Source of the DNA: Yarrowia lipolytica
Lineage: Eukaryota; Ascomycota; Dipodascomycetes; Dipodascales
Length of the DNA: 64,000 nt
Assembly (NCBI RefSeq): GCF_001761485.1
Contig: NC_090773.1
Span: forward strand, 2,604,001 to 2,668,000
Reading direction: 5' to 3'
How positions within the stretch are numbered: position 1 is the stretch's first letter; every line of letters starts with the position of its first letter. Below, one piece after another: positions 11,694 to 23,580 of the stretch. A program made the translations under genes and the position numbers. A model generated the notes under the pieces. It saw only the letters and a list, made by a program, of their open reading frames with translations, was not told the DNA's origin and did no database searches.

Positions 11694-14600
11694 CTAGAAC
11701 AAGTCGGGCATGTCAATGTCGCCGCCAAAGTCCATGGTGAAGTCGTCGCCTCCAAACATGTTAGTGTCCATAAACTGGTTGTCAGTGTTGGAGTTTTGCG
11801 ACGAGTCGTTGATGGGCTTATTCTCAACCTCGCCCGTTCGGTTCACCACAAACGAATAGTCCTCTTTAGCATGTGGTTTGCCGTCCAGACGACTTCCGTC
11901 GGGTTTGTAGCCTGCTGTAGTCAACAACTGCAGAATCTTGGACTGCAGCAGCACGCAAATGTCCTTGCTCTTGCCCGTGGAGTCGTTGACCATGTTATCG
12001 AGTGACTTGAGAATGAGCTGTGAGTCGGAAAACGGTCGTGGACTCTTCACAGACGTGGAAATGATGAATGCAACCGTAGCAATCGTAGCAACAACTTCCA
12101 CGGTATAATGGCCTGTGCCGTTGGAGTCCGCCAGCGCAATCTCCTCGATCAGCTGCTCCAGAACGTACTTATGGCCCAGAGTGTCGACCGACGACAGGAT
12201 CATCACAAGCTCGTATCCAAACGGGGGACCCGTGTACTGGTTTTGCGACCAACTGATGAGTGACGACACCTGCTCCTTGATGGTGGCAATCATGGAAGCA
12301 CCGTATTTCCACGTCTGCTCCTTGGTACCACTTCCTCCACCCCCACTCATACCGATTCCCTTTTGCGATCGGAAACCAGAAGACGACACTGTTCGCTGCA
12401 CGTTGAGATTGTAGTTGATGGCCGAAACAAAAGGCTCGAGGAACTCAAACACCCGGTTTTCAACCATGTAGCCTGCCCTCAGAGCCATATCCAGAGCCTC
12501 GTACATTTCGTCAGCACATATAGCCAGCACCATTTGATGAATAGGAGACAAGACCTCAATGTCAGTGTTATCGGTGAGAATTAGAGTGGAACAAACAGAT
12601 ATAACTGTACTCATCTGCTCGTCGTGTCCCTTTTGCGAATGCACCCATAGTTGTTCCGACAACCACTTGAACACTCCCACTGTTGATCCCAACAGAAAGG
12701 GCTGCAAAAAATACTCCAGGCCTCCCTTGAAGGTCGACAGAGAAAGTAGGCCCTTCTCGTGGGCGAGCATGCTTTGTTGAAAAATGGCAGGGGTGACAAG
12801 AAAGAATTGCTTTACGGATGACGATCGCATTAGATCGTCGGAGATGCCTCCAGCGTCATACAGAGCGGTAGCCCATCCACTGAGCTGGTCGTTCTGTTCG
12901 TCGGAAAGATGGAAAATGCGTTGTGAAGAGTCGCTTTCTGTGAGAAGCTGTGACAGAAACAACTCGTGTGATGGCATGGTGCTGGAGGGCGAAGGAGCAC
13001 CCACAAAGAGTGTTCCAAATTGGTTCAACAGGGCCAAATCGAGATGATAGCGCTGCTTGAGGGTGATGGCAAAGACCACAATGGCTCCAAAGTCCGTGTA
13101 AGCTTCTTGGTAGTTGGCCTCGTCCTCCTCCTCTCTCCATAGCTCAATGCAGTCGACCAGAGCCTTGAGTAATAGCATGGGATCGACACAAAGGGCCATA
13201 ATGTCGACAGCAGTTGTGTTCAGTGCCAAAGCTTGGCACATGTATCGTACTGGTCGAACGTTTCCTGCCTGCACAAAGTCTGCCAGGCACACTAGCAGCC
13301 GTTTGGTCAGCGCTTCCTGTGCGTTTCCACTCAGCTTCTCCATCTGAGCGACCACCTTGGACATGAGACAGTCGGAAACAGACCCAATCTCGAGATTCTC
13401 GTAGCTCAGCTGCTCTGCCATTGTATCTAGGCTCATAGCCTGTCCGTCGATCGTCAGCTCGTCTGCGTAATCGAGGGCTTCTACGCTGATTCCTGAGTCT
13501 TTGAAAATCGCGTTGAAGGCGTCTTTGGGCAGAACTCCTTCGGAAATGCATGCAGCAACCAGTTCGTGTCTAATGTCAACGTCCAGGCCACCCGGGAACG
13601 AGGAGAACATGTCGTCTAATTCGTCAGAACCGATGGAAAGACGAATAAGGGTCACGGTAGGCTGATCCAGGCCCAGAACACTTTTTGAGACGACGGATTG
13701 AATGAGCGTCTTTTCCTCGGGTGTCGAGTGCGGGAACAAAGTGCGAATAATGCGCGGGATTCGTGTTCGGATGCAGCTTTTCCAGTAGTTGTTTCTTTTG
13801 GCAGAATCTCGTCGCAGAAAAGTGATGCTCTGACAGTCAAACATGGCGCAAATAACCTCGCCAATGATTGCCAGACGAGACTGCACGGGCTGCGAGGCCA
13901 GAGTGGGGTACCCGGGCATGGCATAGACCGTGCTGATGAGCTGGAACAGGGATCCATACTGGTTCCAGGATGAGTCTCCAAACATGAGGCTTTCAAACAG
14001 CGTGTCTCTGTAAAGTCTAGTGAGAGTCGTGGGTGTAGCCACGGTTGCCGCTACTGTTTCAGCTGTGGTGCTGGTCTTAGCTGCGCCCTTGAGACCCATC
14101 CAGGCTTCGCCCAGTCTTCCGGCAATGGTAGCATCGACCTTTGCTAGTTCTGCGAGCTGCGAGGTGATCTCGGGAGCAGTCACTCCGGCCATTCTGTCTC
14201 CGAGTCGGGTCAACAGGACCTCGGCAAAGAACCCGAACCCCTTGGCGATAGACGTTCCATATCTCTTTCGCATCCCACCTCCAGAAGCAAAGGCGTCCTT
14301 CATGAACGAAACCAGAACCTGAATCAAGTAGCTGTAGCCCGCATTGGCACCCAAATCCACGTCTGTGTCCATTTCCTGAAGCTGTTTGCCCAGATACATG
14401 AGCAGCTGGGGAAGACGGCCATAGGCACACACCTTGAGGTACGCCAGAAGCTTGTAAGGGGGCAAAAGACTGTCTTCAAACGCCAGCTTGTGCACATATG
14501 CAAAGAACAACAAGTCGAAGGTGTTGGCTCCAAACAACGCCTTGGGATTCACTTCCGAGGCGCCCTCATTTTCCATCAAATGTCGAGTCAGCTTGACAAA

Positions 14601-14736
14601 CTGTGTTAGTAAGGCAAACCGTCGAATTGAAAAACAGAAAGTCACATGACTCCATAGTCGTACTCACCCTGCCCGCCGACACTCGCCGAGCCAAACACAC
14701 CCGTGTCAACGTCGCCAGCTTGTCGTTGAAGTCCAT
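11694..14736 (-). CDS. MED5: Mediator complex subunit 5 (Nut1)-like, two exons
   Basis: The gene encodes a large 991-residue helical protein. Exon 1 is 14668-14736 and exon 2 is 11694-14600; the 67-nt intron starts GTGAGTA and ends TTACTAACACAG. With exon 1 the N-terminus reads MDFNDKLATLTRVCLARRVS and joins in phase to FVKLTRHLM. Features that recall fungal Med5/Nut1 are the overall length, repeated helical segments, the middle part with D-D-M-F-S-S-F-P and the acidic phenylalanine-rich end (G-G-D-D-F-T-M-D-F). Med5 sits in the Mediator tail module, which connects transcription activators to RNA polymerase II. Sequence conservation in this family is weak, so the assignment is from overall similarity, not from catalytic motifs. 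Confidence 0.72.
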
Positions 14737-15711
14737 GTCGATGAAGTGATGATTCGAGGTGCGACTCCCGCATCTAACTGTACCATGCGGAAACTCAAAC
14801 TGATTACTAAGATGAAGCGCTTATGGCATGGATTACAAAGAATGGTGACAATTATGGAATCGCAACGGCTTACTTATCGTAACATTTGTGGAATATCACC
14901 TGACCAATTCTGCAGTACATAGCTCTCCTTCTTCATGACAAATTCTCCCCCAATCCACTCCATAGACAGTCTTCGGGATATGAGACAGAACTATGTAGAA
15001 TGTACTGTACATTGTACAACTGGAAACTGGAGACTGGATAGGTGTGACCACGTGACCAGGTAGCTTGGGAGTCACGTGATGTGTATCTACGTCCCGCCCC
15101 TCCTCCCCTTTGTTTTATTCCGTCACGTGACTACACACCTACCAGGTTCACTCCACCCGCTAAGTTCAGATACGCTCGCACTGTAAAACGGCCGCTGACT
15201 AGGCACCGCTGTCATGTGAACAACCTCAACTTCAGCAGTCTTCGCCGCACGTGTGCTGAGAGCGGTTTGCATGATGAGCGTCAGGCGGAAGCGGTCGTTG
15301 AGATGTGTTAATCCATTACTCGTAGTCTACTTGGATAGAACATGATCTACTTCCACGGTCGACTTTTCAACTACTAATTACGAGTACGAGTACTACCATT
15401 GGAATGACAGACTGTATGTAGACAACTCAGACGGCTGGACTTTTGTTGTCTACAGCAGTGGTGAGCAGGTGGTTGGAGACCTCTTCATTGGCAAACATGT
15501 CTAACCCCAAACACACTGCCTTGGGCCACATGTTGAGTCTTCGACCACCACCCTACTGTTGATGAAGTCTCGAACACACGCTTGCCATATGCTATCCCCA
15601 ATGCTACCTGTACAGTACCCCTGGCCACCACACTCAATGCCACCATGTCTCACCGGCTGAGTTCACAGAGCATCCTCTATACCCTCCAGCTCTACTATCA
15701 CTATACATTAA
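14737..15711. other. Spacer upstream of MED5 with CACGTG cluster
   Basis: Nearly 1 kb without a supported gene. It contains three CACGTG sites within 80 bp (listed separately). Confidence 0.6.
15049..15129. promoter_or_regulatory. Cluster of three CACGTGA sites
   Basis: CACGTGAC lies at 15049-15056, GTCACGTG at 15071-15078 and GTCACGTGAC at 15122-15131. RTCACGTG is the binding word of Cbf1-type bHLH factors in yeasts. The cluster lies 310-390 bp upstream of the MED5 start codon and downstream of the Cys-rich protein gene. Binding is inference. Confidence 0.45.
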
Positions 15712-18410
15712 CTAGTTCTGAAAAGCAATATAAACGACCAGCAACACCACAAAACTGGCCGCAATTTGGACCGTCAGCACGTTACCAGAAGATCTGGATT
15801 TGGCTGGATTAAGCGAAGGACCCGTGGTCCCATTTTCGCTGATGATAACGAAAGAGCCATTCACAGTAGCAAACGAGCCGTTGGTTGCACGTGCGTTGGC
15901 CCTCGAGGGAATGGCTGCTTTGGTATCCGTGTGGTATCCTGATGGGGTATCGTTGGTATCAAGGAGGGGCGGAACAGGCACAGCCTTGGATGGAAGTCCT
16001 GTGGCGGTATCAGCAGTGGAGATGGCCGTGGGAGTGACCTGAGCATCTCGAATCTCGGAGCCCACAAAACCAGTAGGGCTATCCAGAGCACGTGCAAAAA
16101 TCCGCTGGTTGCCTTCGTACCGGTCGGTCGGCTCTGCGTCAAAATCGCGGTACTTGTCAGCAACTGCAAGGCGCGTGTTAGTAGCAGCAGCACCGGGGAC
16201 AAAGCGAGCAGAACCAGTTCGACCAGCGAACATCTGAGCAAACCAGGGGAACTTCTTCTTCGACATGGTTTGGGTAGCTGTGGGGGCGCCGTACTTCTTC
16301 GTGATGGTCTCGGTCTCAGTCTCAGTCTCGGTACATGTCTCAGTAACGGTATCATAGTAGCTAGTAGTGGTGGTGACGTATTTTGTAAACACCTTCTTGA
16401 CAATCTTGGTCCGCGTCTTGTACTGAGTGGTGGTCGATAACGAGTGGTCACAGTCAGATTTGGGCACGTCTTCCTTGTCCTTGGGACACTTCTTGCACTT
16501 CTTGTCGTGGCAAGTATCAGGGTTGTGGGGTTCCTTGTCTGAGTCCTTCTTCTTTTTGCACCACTTGCACTTCTTCTTCTTGCACGAATCGGGATCGTGG
16601 TTCTTGGGAGCCTTACAGTGCTTGCAATTCTTCTTCTTGCAATTCTTGGGGTTGTGAGAAGGGGGTGGAGCTTCGTCCTCGTCGTCATCGTCGTCGTCGC
16701 AGTCGTCGTCGTCACAGTCGTCATCGTCGTCATTGTCGTCATCATCGTAGTCATCATCGTAGTCGTCATCATAATATTCGTCTTCGTACTCATCATAGTA
16801 GCCATCGTCATAGCCATGATCGATACCACAAGTACACTCGCCGATACAATGACACTCATCAAAGCAGTCGCAGGAGCTGTCGGTGTGATTGCAGCCCATG
16901 CACTCGTCGCACTGGCACCCGTATCCATGAGGCTCGTACCGGGCGGCAGGGTATCCACCACCCTTTACTCGGTTCTTCTTGGCGACACTGGGGCCGTCGC
17001 CAAACTGGATTCCAATGAACCTACCTCCAGTACCTCCCCCTCCTCCCCGTTGACCCTGGGCAGAGGGTACAATCTGGAAGGGTCGAATCCGAGTATTCTT
17101 GGCAGATGCCATTCCGGTCCGGATCCCGCCCATGCCAATAGCTGCCATTCCCACTGGAGCATCTAAACCATCGCCGTCATTAACTTCGGGCTGGTCAGAG
17201 TTCACGTGGTCAGGTGCAGGCCCATGTGACATGTCGCCGTCTGGCTTGTGATGGGCTGCATCATGGTGGTTCGTGTCTCCATGGGATACGTCCTGGTGGG
17301 TCTCCTCACCGCCGGGTGGCTGGTCGGATGTGCCATCACCATATTGGGAGGGTTCACGGTGAGGCTGCTCGAGTGGCTCATGGTGGGCTTGGTGATCACG
17401 CTCGTGGTAGAGAGGGTGGTCTCCTGTGACGTCATGGTTGAGATTGCCCGACTCATTGGATTCATTGTGACCTCCTCCGTTGCTTGGCACGCGCTCTGGC
17501 ACGTGTGGGTCTTCGTGCGGCTCGTCAAGGTTTGGTTGAGGCGACGCGTCTGTCACAGGATTAGGTTGTCCCGTTTCTCCCAGATTAGCTTTGTGCAAAG
17601 CGTTCTCCTGCTCAGAAGACGACTCCGGAGTCTGGGTCTCAGGAGAAGAGTGGACCGGATCATCTGGGTTTTCATGGGTCTCATGCCGGGGCTGCAGTCT
17701 AAACAAGTGGGCCTCTTTGTCGGGATCGCCATACTGGAAGGACTCCTGGTGGGGCGTGGCTGGGTAGACTTCTTCCAGCGAGCGTTTCATCATCATTCCC
17801 GCGGTTTGGGCCGTTTCGGGCCCGTTCAACCGAATCCAGAACTTGAGAATCTCGTCTTTTTCCTGTAGTTAGCATTGTCTTCATTCGTACTAAGGCAATC
17901 AAGGGAGACTGATAGATACCTCTGTGGTGCAGTTTGTTTGGCACGAAATTAGAAAGGAGGCGAAATGGTCGGACGAAATGTGGCCTGTGACGTTGGACGC
18001 AGTTTCAACGCAGCGTCTGCACGATTTCTGTGTTAGCCGAGGAAGGGATGGAAGGGGGTGTATCATGTTGGCTTTGCGTTTGTGACATGAAACGGGATCC
18101 ATGGCGTAGCACACGCACCAGCGTAGAAACAAGCACCGGCGCACTAACTTCGAAAAGTGGACCGCAAGCCGAGAGAGAAATGGACGCTGGCCTGGTGTGG
18201 TTGCGCTCGTGCGTGTGACGTCACCGCTGGCCGTGTTTCATGTCGAGGCGACGGACCACCTGTTCGTCATGACACTGTGCATGTCGTTAGTAAGCGGCCG
18301 GCGGCCGGTGGCCGGCGACGATAACTCACAGAAATAGGAGAGTTGGCAGCGACGGGGGTAAGCGACACGATGAACGTGAACACCCCGATTACCGCGGTCC
18401 ATAGTATCAT
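15712..18410 (-). CDS. Secreted Cys/Asp/His-rich protein, probable GPI anchor, two exons
   Basis: I do not recognise this family. Exon 1 (18330-18410) encodes a signal peptide, MILWTAVIGVFTFIVSLTPVAA. Exon 2 (15712-17862) joins in phase 0 across a 467-nt intron (GTGAGTT to CTAACTACAG), giving 743 residues. A Lys-Arg pair at about residues 53-54 could be a Kex2 site. Then come a His/Glu/Asp/Pro-rich disordered part (about 55-250), a segment with ten cysteines in 34 residues (about 343-372), an acid stretch of mostly Asp (about 373-424), three repeats of the form H-(N/D)-P-x2-C-x4-C-x2-C (about 429-487), a Thr/Glu stretch and a hydrophobic C-terminus (VLTVQIAASFVVLLVVYIAF) typical of GPI-anchored wall proteins. 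Cysteine, His and Asp richness suggests metal binding at the cell surface, by inference. A further small exon inside the intron cannot be excluded. Confidence 0.72.
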
Positions 18411-21259
18411 TTTGGTGCAAAAAGACGAGTATGGAGTAGGAGGCGGAGTTTGGATGGGACAGACACACAAGCTATAGTGGGTCGAATTAAGGGACACAAA
18501 CGCGATGTTTGGGAGTTGGGAGTACAAGTTTGCACGAAACCTTATTAACCTGACTAATGCACTTTGTTCACGTGTTCCCCTACACCTTGAGTTGGGAGTG
18601 CGAGTGGGGTACTTGTACTTGCACTTGTACACCCTTGTGCTATCTAGCCCACCTAACAGGCCCTGAACAGGGGGGTCAATGTGGGGTAGTTTGAGGCAGG
18701 GAGACGGCGGGGCCGGGAGATGGGGTATATATGAACAAAAACAACGGACGGAGGAGGAGGCGGGGCAGGTGACGCACAAAACAAGGCCGATGAGATGCCT
18801 GTGACGAGTGGGCGCGAGAGAGTGCTGGACAAGGGTAAGTAAACGCCAACTAAATACAAACTATTTCGCCCACTAAATGCGTGCCAATCAGTGAAGCACA
18901 ACAAGCCACTGAGAGAGGCCGACGGCGACGGACAGCGACGGACACAGACGGACAACGACGGACACAGACGGACAGGTCTCATATGTGATCCGATGGTCAG
19001 CTCGGAGATATGCCTAGCACAGAAGACATGTGTCGCCCCAACAGACAACCCGATTGGCAGTGACAGCGGCCGGACTGGAACAAGACCAACTGGGAACAGC
19101 AACCTTCATTATGCTCTTACTCAAGCTCGACGTCAACCATCCGGGCAATACACTCGGTATGGGGGAGGAGCCGCAACTCTGATAATCGCAATTAGTGTGG
19201 TAGCTCTGAGGTATAAACACCAAGGGCGTATTACCAAGCAGAGACGGGCAGTTGGCGGATGCGGTAGTGTATGAGTTTGGAGTCTCTGGGGGGTGTCTCA
19301 TGTCGTAGACAGGGTAAACGTGGTGATAAAAGCCTCAATCGCCACTGCGCCATTCCTACAGCCTGTGTCAGAGACGAGTTGCGCGGAGTGGACTGTTGGA
19401 GTGTGCATATATCGACGCACCCGGTCTGACTCAAGCCTCAGTGCGGCAATATGTGAACCCTGAACTTATCAACAAGCTAACAGAGACAAACCCAGTCCAC
19501 TGGGTGAAGTTTGGAGCGAATTTTGGAGCCAACTTTGGAGTGAAACTTTGGGTGAAACTTTGCAGTAAACGCGGTGGGATACGCCGATACAACTGCTGGG
19601 CTGCAATTAACCGGTAAATGGGGAGGCTGGAGGCGCTATACGGCGACTGGCGGTGTTTTATGACGTCCGACGGCAACCTGGACTCCCCTTCCCCCCTTGC
19701 ACCTGCAATGTCTCCTTCACGTGCCATTATTCGGTCTTTGCTGACACATCATAAGTTGACAACGTTAGGTGGGGAAACGAGGCTCGGTACACTTCTTTGG
19801 ACAGGTCTCATGCTGATTGACAAGGGTGCCGTAGGTGAGACATGGATACGGCCAGTTTACCACCGACCGAGACATATTGGATCAAGTCGAGAAACGAAGC
19901 AACGAGAGACATTGCCTCATCGGCGTGAAAGTGGACCTGACCGGGTCGTCTCACCTCCTAGGGCAGCAGTTTGCCGACCGATTTACAGGTTTTGTCGATC
20001 ATTGAAGTTTGGCGAAAAACGAGCAGATCGAACGGGACATATGGGCGTGGAGAGTGGAATACGAGTACAACAAGAGTGTTACAAAGTACTTGTATTGTAC
20101 TGCAAGTGTGAGGCAAGTTGTACAGCGGTAATACCGACGACGAAACCTAGCCATGGCTGCCATCGAACACTTTCCGAGATTGGTTAAGTTTGGTTAGTCT
20201 TGTCGAATCGTGAAAGGTGCAATAAAAGTAGACTCTGGATGAGTTGGAGAAGAATGTCAACAACTTCAATTACAACTAGTCCTCCTTCCAAGTCAGCACC
20301 AGTGTGTATATATCCACGGCCAAAGCACCGTAAGGTCGTGCAGCACCAACCATCGGTCTCCACCGCCCGTGCTAGAGTTCTGTCCGGAAGTTGGGTCTCT
20401 CTTCCGGCAGTTTGGCCGCCAATAGTTCCTTTTGCCAAGCGTCTCGCAATTGACCACTGTGGGAACTGTACACCGGTTTGCATTACAGAGGTTTGGTGCC
20501 CGAGCGCGGAATACCGCAAGGCGTGGTTGCCGCAGCGTCAACAGGAGCTCGAGGGGGCTTTTGGGAGCATTCAAACAGACCGCCTTGTCAGCACCGTTGT
20601 ACAGTGTCTACAGTGTCACTCGAGAGCGCGTGCACCAGACTCAACTGCTCATATTCAAGAGCAACAAGTCAGGGTCCGATCCCAGGCCCTTCTCTATCCC
20701 GCGGCTGAAAACGTCCTCGGGGCCTCGGGGGACCAGCGGACCCGTAGACGCCGCCCATCAGTTTTTTTTCTTCTTCTTGGGCTTCCTTTTTCAAATTCAC
20801 TTTTTTCTCACCGTTTTCCACCTCTCTTTTAATCTAACCGTGGTAAAAGAGAAAATTTCTTTGCGCCAATACGATAGGAGCCGGCTGTAGTGCCAGAGTT
20901 TTGGGGGGGGGGGTAGGAACGAGTCGGAAAAACAAACGTGTTTTTCACACATGAATACGGGCGGACAGAGCAACTCTTCAGCCCCTCTACCAGCCCCCCC
21001 AACCACCGCGGCAGCATATCCGCGCCCTGAGACTCCTAGCACCATTGTGCAGTTAGTTGGTGGTAATTAATGGGTCTTGGGAGGCCGCAGAAATCGAAAA
21101 ACCATGCGGAAAGCCAAAAAAATAAACCTCGACGCGCACCTGTGCATGTAATTGCATTCTCTTGGTTCTCCAAAACTCTAAGAAGCCAAGAAAAAGAGAA
21201 AAAGACAAAAGCTCCAAGCTCACATGTGCCCCACCGTTAACGGGCCTAATGGCCAGGCA
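18411..21259. other. 2.8 kb spacer, no firm gene
   Basis: Many short overlapping frames occur, none recognisable. A TATA-like TATATA at 18726 precedes a 13-codon frame ending at a GTAAGTA donor (18795-18834), a possible first exon without a clear partner. Degenerate repeats of a TTTGGAG/GAAACTTTG kind lie at 19503-19562. TACTTGTA words occur near 18515, 18607 and 20085. Confidence 0.5.
19503..19562. repeat. Degenerate tandem repeat (GAAGTTTGGAGC-like)
   Basis: About five imperfect units of 11-13 bp alternate between AGTTTGGAG, AATTTTGGAG, AACTTTGGAG and AAACTTTGGGTG. Seen by eye; unit borders are approximate. Confidence 0.6.
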
Positions 21260-21271
21260 CTTTATATACCT
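21260..21271 (+). promoter_or_regulatory. TATA box of the GH17 glucanase gene
   Basis: CTTTATATACC lies about 70 nt before a perfect GTGAGTA splice donor at 21334. A transcript starting shortly after the TATA box would begin with a short untranslated exon. Confidence 0.5.
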
Positions 21272-21333
21272 TGGGTGTTGGCCCGCCTCAGACCACCACC
21301 GTTAAAACGAAGTCATTCATTTCTCGATTAAAA

Positions 21334-22235
21334 GTGAGTATCGCCTCGAAGTAACCGGCCGTGGATGGGGCCGTGAAGGAGCCAATGGACGACTGACAAT
21401 GAGACGTGCGGCGCAAAACGTTCAATCTTGGGTATTGTGAGCGACCACAAATGGTGACAGTTTACACACCACCACACCATTGTATTGCGTTTGCAACAAC
21501 AGCAGCAGCAGCAGCAACAACAACAACAACAACCACAACTGCCCGTGTGTGGTGACGAGATCGCCTCAGGCGATTTTTATTACCACCTGTGACCCGTTTG
21601 TGTGGACTATTGTGCCGAATAACCTCCAGAGTGCATATCTCAGGTGGAGTTGTTTAGGCCACATACCAAAGACGAACCCTTGCCCTTCACGCGTGAAAAA
21701 AAGAAAGGAGGTTTGAGATATGCAGAACAGGGGTGGTGGTTTAAGAGAGATATGAGAGAATAAGCAAGCGTGAACAGACAGCTGATGTGTCGAGTCATGT
21801 GACTGTGGTCACGTGGCATCCCTCAAATGAGACTAGTCGGATATCAAGCCACAACCTACAAGTGCTCGTCTGGAAGAGGTGGGTGACATGATCTCACAGA
21901 CAGGTCTATGTGTCTCATTCCAAACCAAACACACACACACCATAGACACTCGCTTGCTTAACCCTCTTACTCCCAACCTTAAGGTTTTTCCCTGGTTGGG
22001 AGTGTCTCACTCCGTGTTTGGCTTGTTTGTTTACGCAAATGTCGGTCGGCAAACTCAAAAGTCTATTTGACACACGCCGCGACACGCATAGAAAACATAG
22101 TCTGTCTGCCCCTATCTCATCTCGCTCTTTTCTTTCTTCTCTCTCCAGCTGACTTGTCAACCCACCCCAGTCCTTCATTTCGACCCATCACCTACCCCCC
22201 TCTCCACCTCCCGTTTGGACACCTCTCTAACTCAG
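21334..22235 (+). other. Probable 5'-leader intron of the GH17 gene (902 nt)
   Basis: The donor GTGAGTATC at 21334 and the acceptor CTAACTCAG ending at 22235 are textbook matches to the splice signals of the coding introns in this window. The region between has no coding potential. After splicing, a leader of about 80 nt would precede the ATG at 22318. Inferred from sequence only. Confidence 0.5.
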
Positions 22236-22317
22236 TACTGAGCCGGTCTCGTGTTTCAATCCCGTCACTCCTTCCCTCGATCTTTTCCCGTTTAAACGAC
22301 TACACTACAACTACAAC

Positions 22318-23580
22318 ATGAAGTTCTCCACCGCCCTTCTGGCTCTGGCCGCCGTCGCCACCGCCCAGCCCATCGTCGGCCACCACGCCCACCACCAGCA
22401 CAAGCGAGAGGCCGGCATTGAGACCGTCTTCGTCCAGGTCACCAACTACGTTGATGCCAACGGAAATGCCGTCGACGCCAACGGAAACCCCGTCCAGGTC
22501 GCTACCCAGGCCCCCCAGGCTCCTTCTCCCACCGCCCAGGTTGAGGCCAAGGTCACCGCCGCCGCCGCTGCCCCCGCTCAGGAGCAGAAGGAGGGAGGCT
22601 CTTTCGCCGCCTGGTGGTCCAACATGTGGGAGCCCGCCGGACAGTCCACCTCTGCCGCTGCCCCTAAGTCTTCTCCCTCTGCCACCCAGAAGCAGGAGGA
22701 GGCTGCCGCTGCCCCCTCTTCTTCCTCCGAGGCCCCCAAGTCTTCCGCCTCTTCTTCCTCTTCCTCCTCTTCCGGATCCCAGGGTGTCCCCCAGTCCGAC
22801 TCCTCCTTCCCCGGTGGAGCTCTCGGTATGGTCTACTCTCCCTACAACTCTGACGGTACCTGCAAGGACGCCGGAGCTGTGAAGTCTGACCTCGCCAAGC
22901 TCTCCAACTACGAGGTGATCCGAATCTACGGTACCGACTGCAACCAGGTCCCCAACGTTCTGGCTGCCATTGCCCCCCACCAGAAGATCTTTGCTGGTGT
23001 CTTTGACGTCAACGACGTTGACAACTCCCTCAAGGCCATCTCCGATGCCGTCAAGGCCCACGGCGGCTGGGACGTTGTCCACACCGTCTCCATCGGTAAC
23101 GAGCTCGTCAACAACGGCGCCATGACCGCCTCTGCCATGAACCAGATCACCAACTCTTCTCGACAGAAGCTGCGAAACTACGGCTACCAGGGACCCGTCG
23201 TCTCCGTCGACACCTTCATTGCTGTTATCAACAACCCCGAGCTCTGTGACGCCTCCGACTACATGGCTGTCAACGCCCACGCCTTCTTCGATGGTCACAT
23301 CAAGGCTGAGGACGCCGGCGAGTGGGCTGTTCAGCAGACCCAGCGAGTCTGGACTGCCTGCAACGGTAAGAAGGAGGTCATGATTGCCGAGTCCGGCTGG
23401 CCCTCTTCCGGAGGAACCAACGGTGTTGCCGTTCCCTCCAAGGACAACCAGAACAAGGCCATCCAGTCCCTCAAGTCCGCCATTGGCAACGACTGTATCC
23501 TCTTCACCGCCTTCAACGACTACTGGAAGTCTCCCGGTGCCTTTGCCGCCGAGCAGTACTGGGGTATTTTCTCCAACTAA
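22318..23580 (+). CDS. SCW4: GH17 cell-wall glucanase/transglycosylase, Scw4/Scw10 type
   Basis: The 420-residue secreted protein has a signal peptide (about residues 1-16), a Kex2-type Lys-Arg at 29-30 after a His-rich propeptide, a short V-x-V-T-x-Y-V-D segment typical of Scw proteins, a long Ala/Ser-rich linker (about 60-165) and a C-terminal GH17 barrel starting near G-A-L-G-M-V-Y. The two catalytic glutamates are visible in VSIGNELVNNG (acid/base) and MIAESGWPSSG (nucleophile). Family members act on beta-1,3-glucan in the cell wall during growth and mating. Codon use is strongly biased and the frame is very GC-rich, as expected for an abundant protein. It may equal Scw4 or Scw10; the two cannot be separated here. 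There is no GPI signal. Confidence 0.9.
   Translation: MKFSTALLALAAVATAQPIVGHHAHHQHKREAGIETVFVQVTNYVDANGNAVDANGNPVQVATQAPQAPSPTAQVEAKVTAAAAAPAQEQKEGGSFAAWWSNMWEPAGQSTSAAAPKSSPSATQKQEEAAAAPSSSSEAPKSSASSSSSSSSGSQGVPQSDSSFPGGALGMVYSPYNSDGTCKDAGAVKSDLAKLSNYEVIRIYGTDCNQVPNVLAAIAPHQKIFAGVFDVNDVDNSLKAISDAVKAHGGWDVVHTVSIGNELVNNGAMTASAMNQITNSSRQKLRNYGYQGPVVSVDTFIAVINNPELCDASDYMAVNAHAFFDGHIKAEDAGEWAVQQTQRVWTACNGKKEVMIAESGWPSSGGTNGVAVPSKDNQNKAIQSLKSAIGNDCILFTAFNDYWKSPGAFAAEQYWGIFSN

Noticed and set aside
15861-16961. 366-codon frame overlapping the Cys/Asp-rich protein in another frame
   Set aside because: Thr/Met/Arg low complexity arising from GAC/GAT repeats read in a shifted frame.
20200-20890. Overlapping frames of 150-210 codons in the large spacer before the GH17 gene
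   Set aside because: None has a recognisable domain, splice signals or codon use like the real genes; phenylalanine/proline runs come from T-rich DNA.
22300-23298. 332-codon antisense frame over the GH17 gene
   Set aside because: Strong codon bias of the real gene (few TTA, CTA and TCA codons) leaves the opposite strand open; the translation is low-complexity Gly/Val and unlike any protein.
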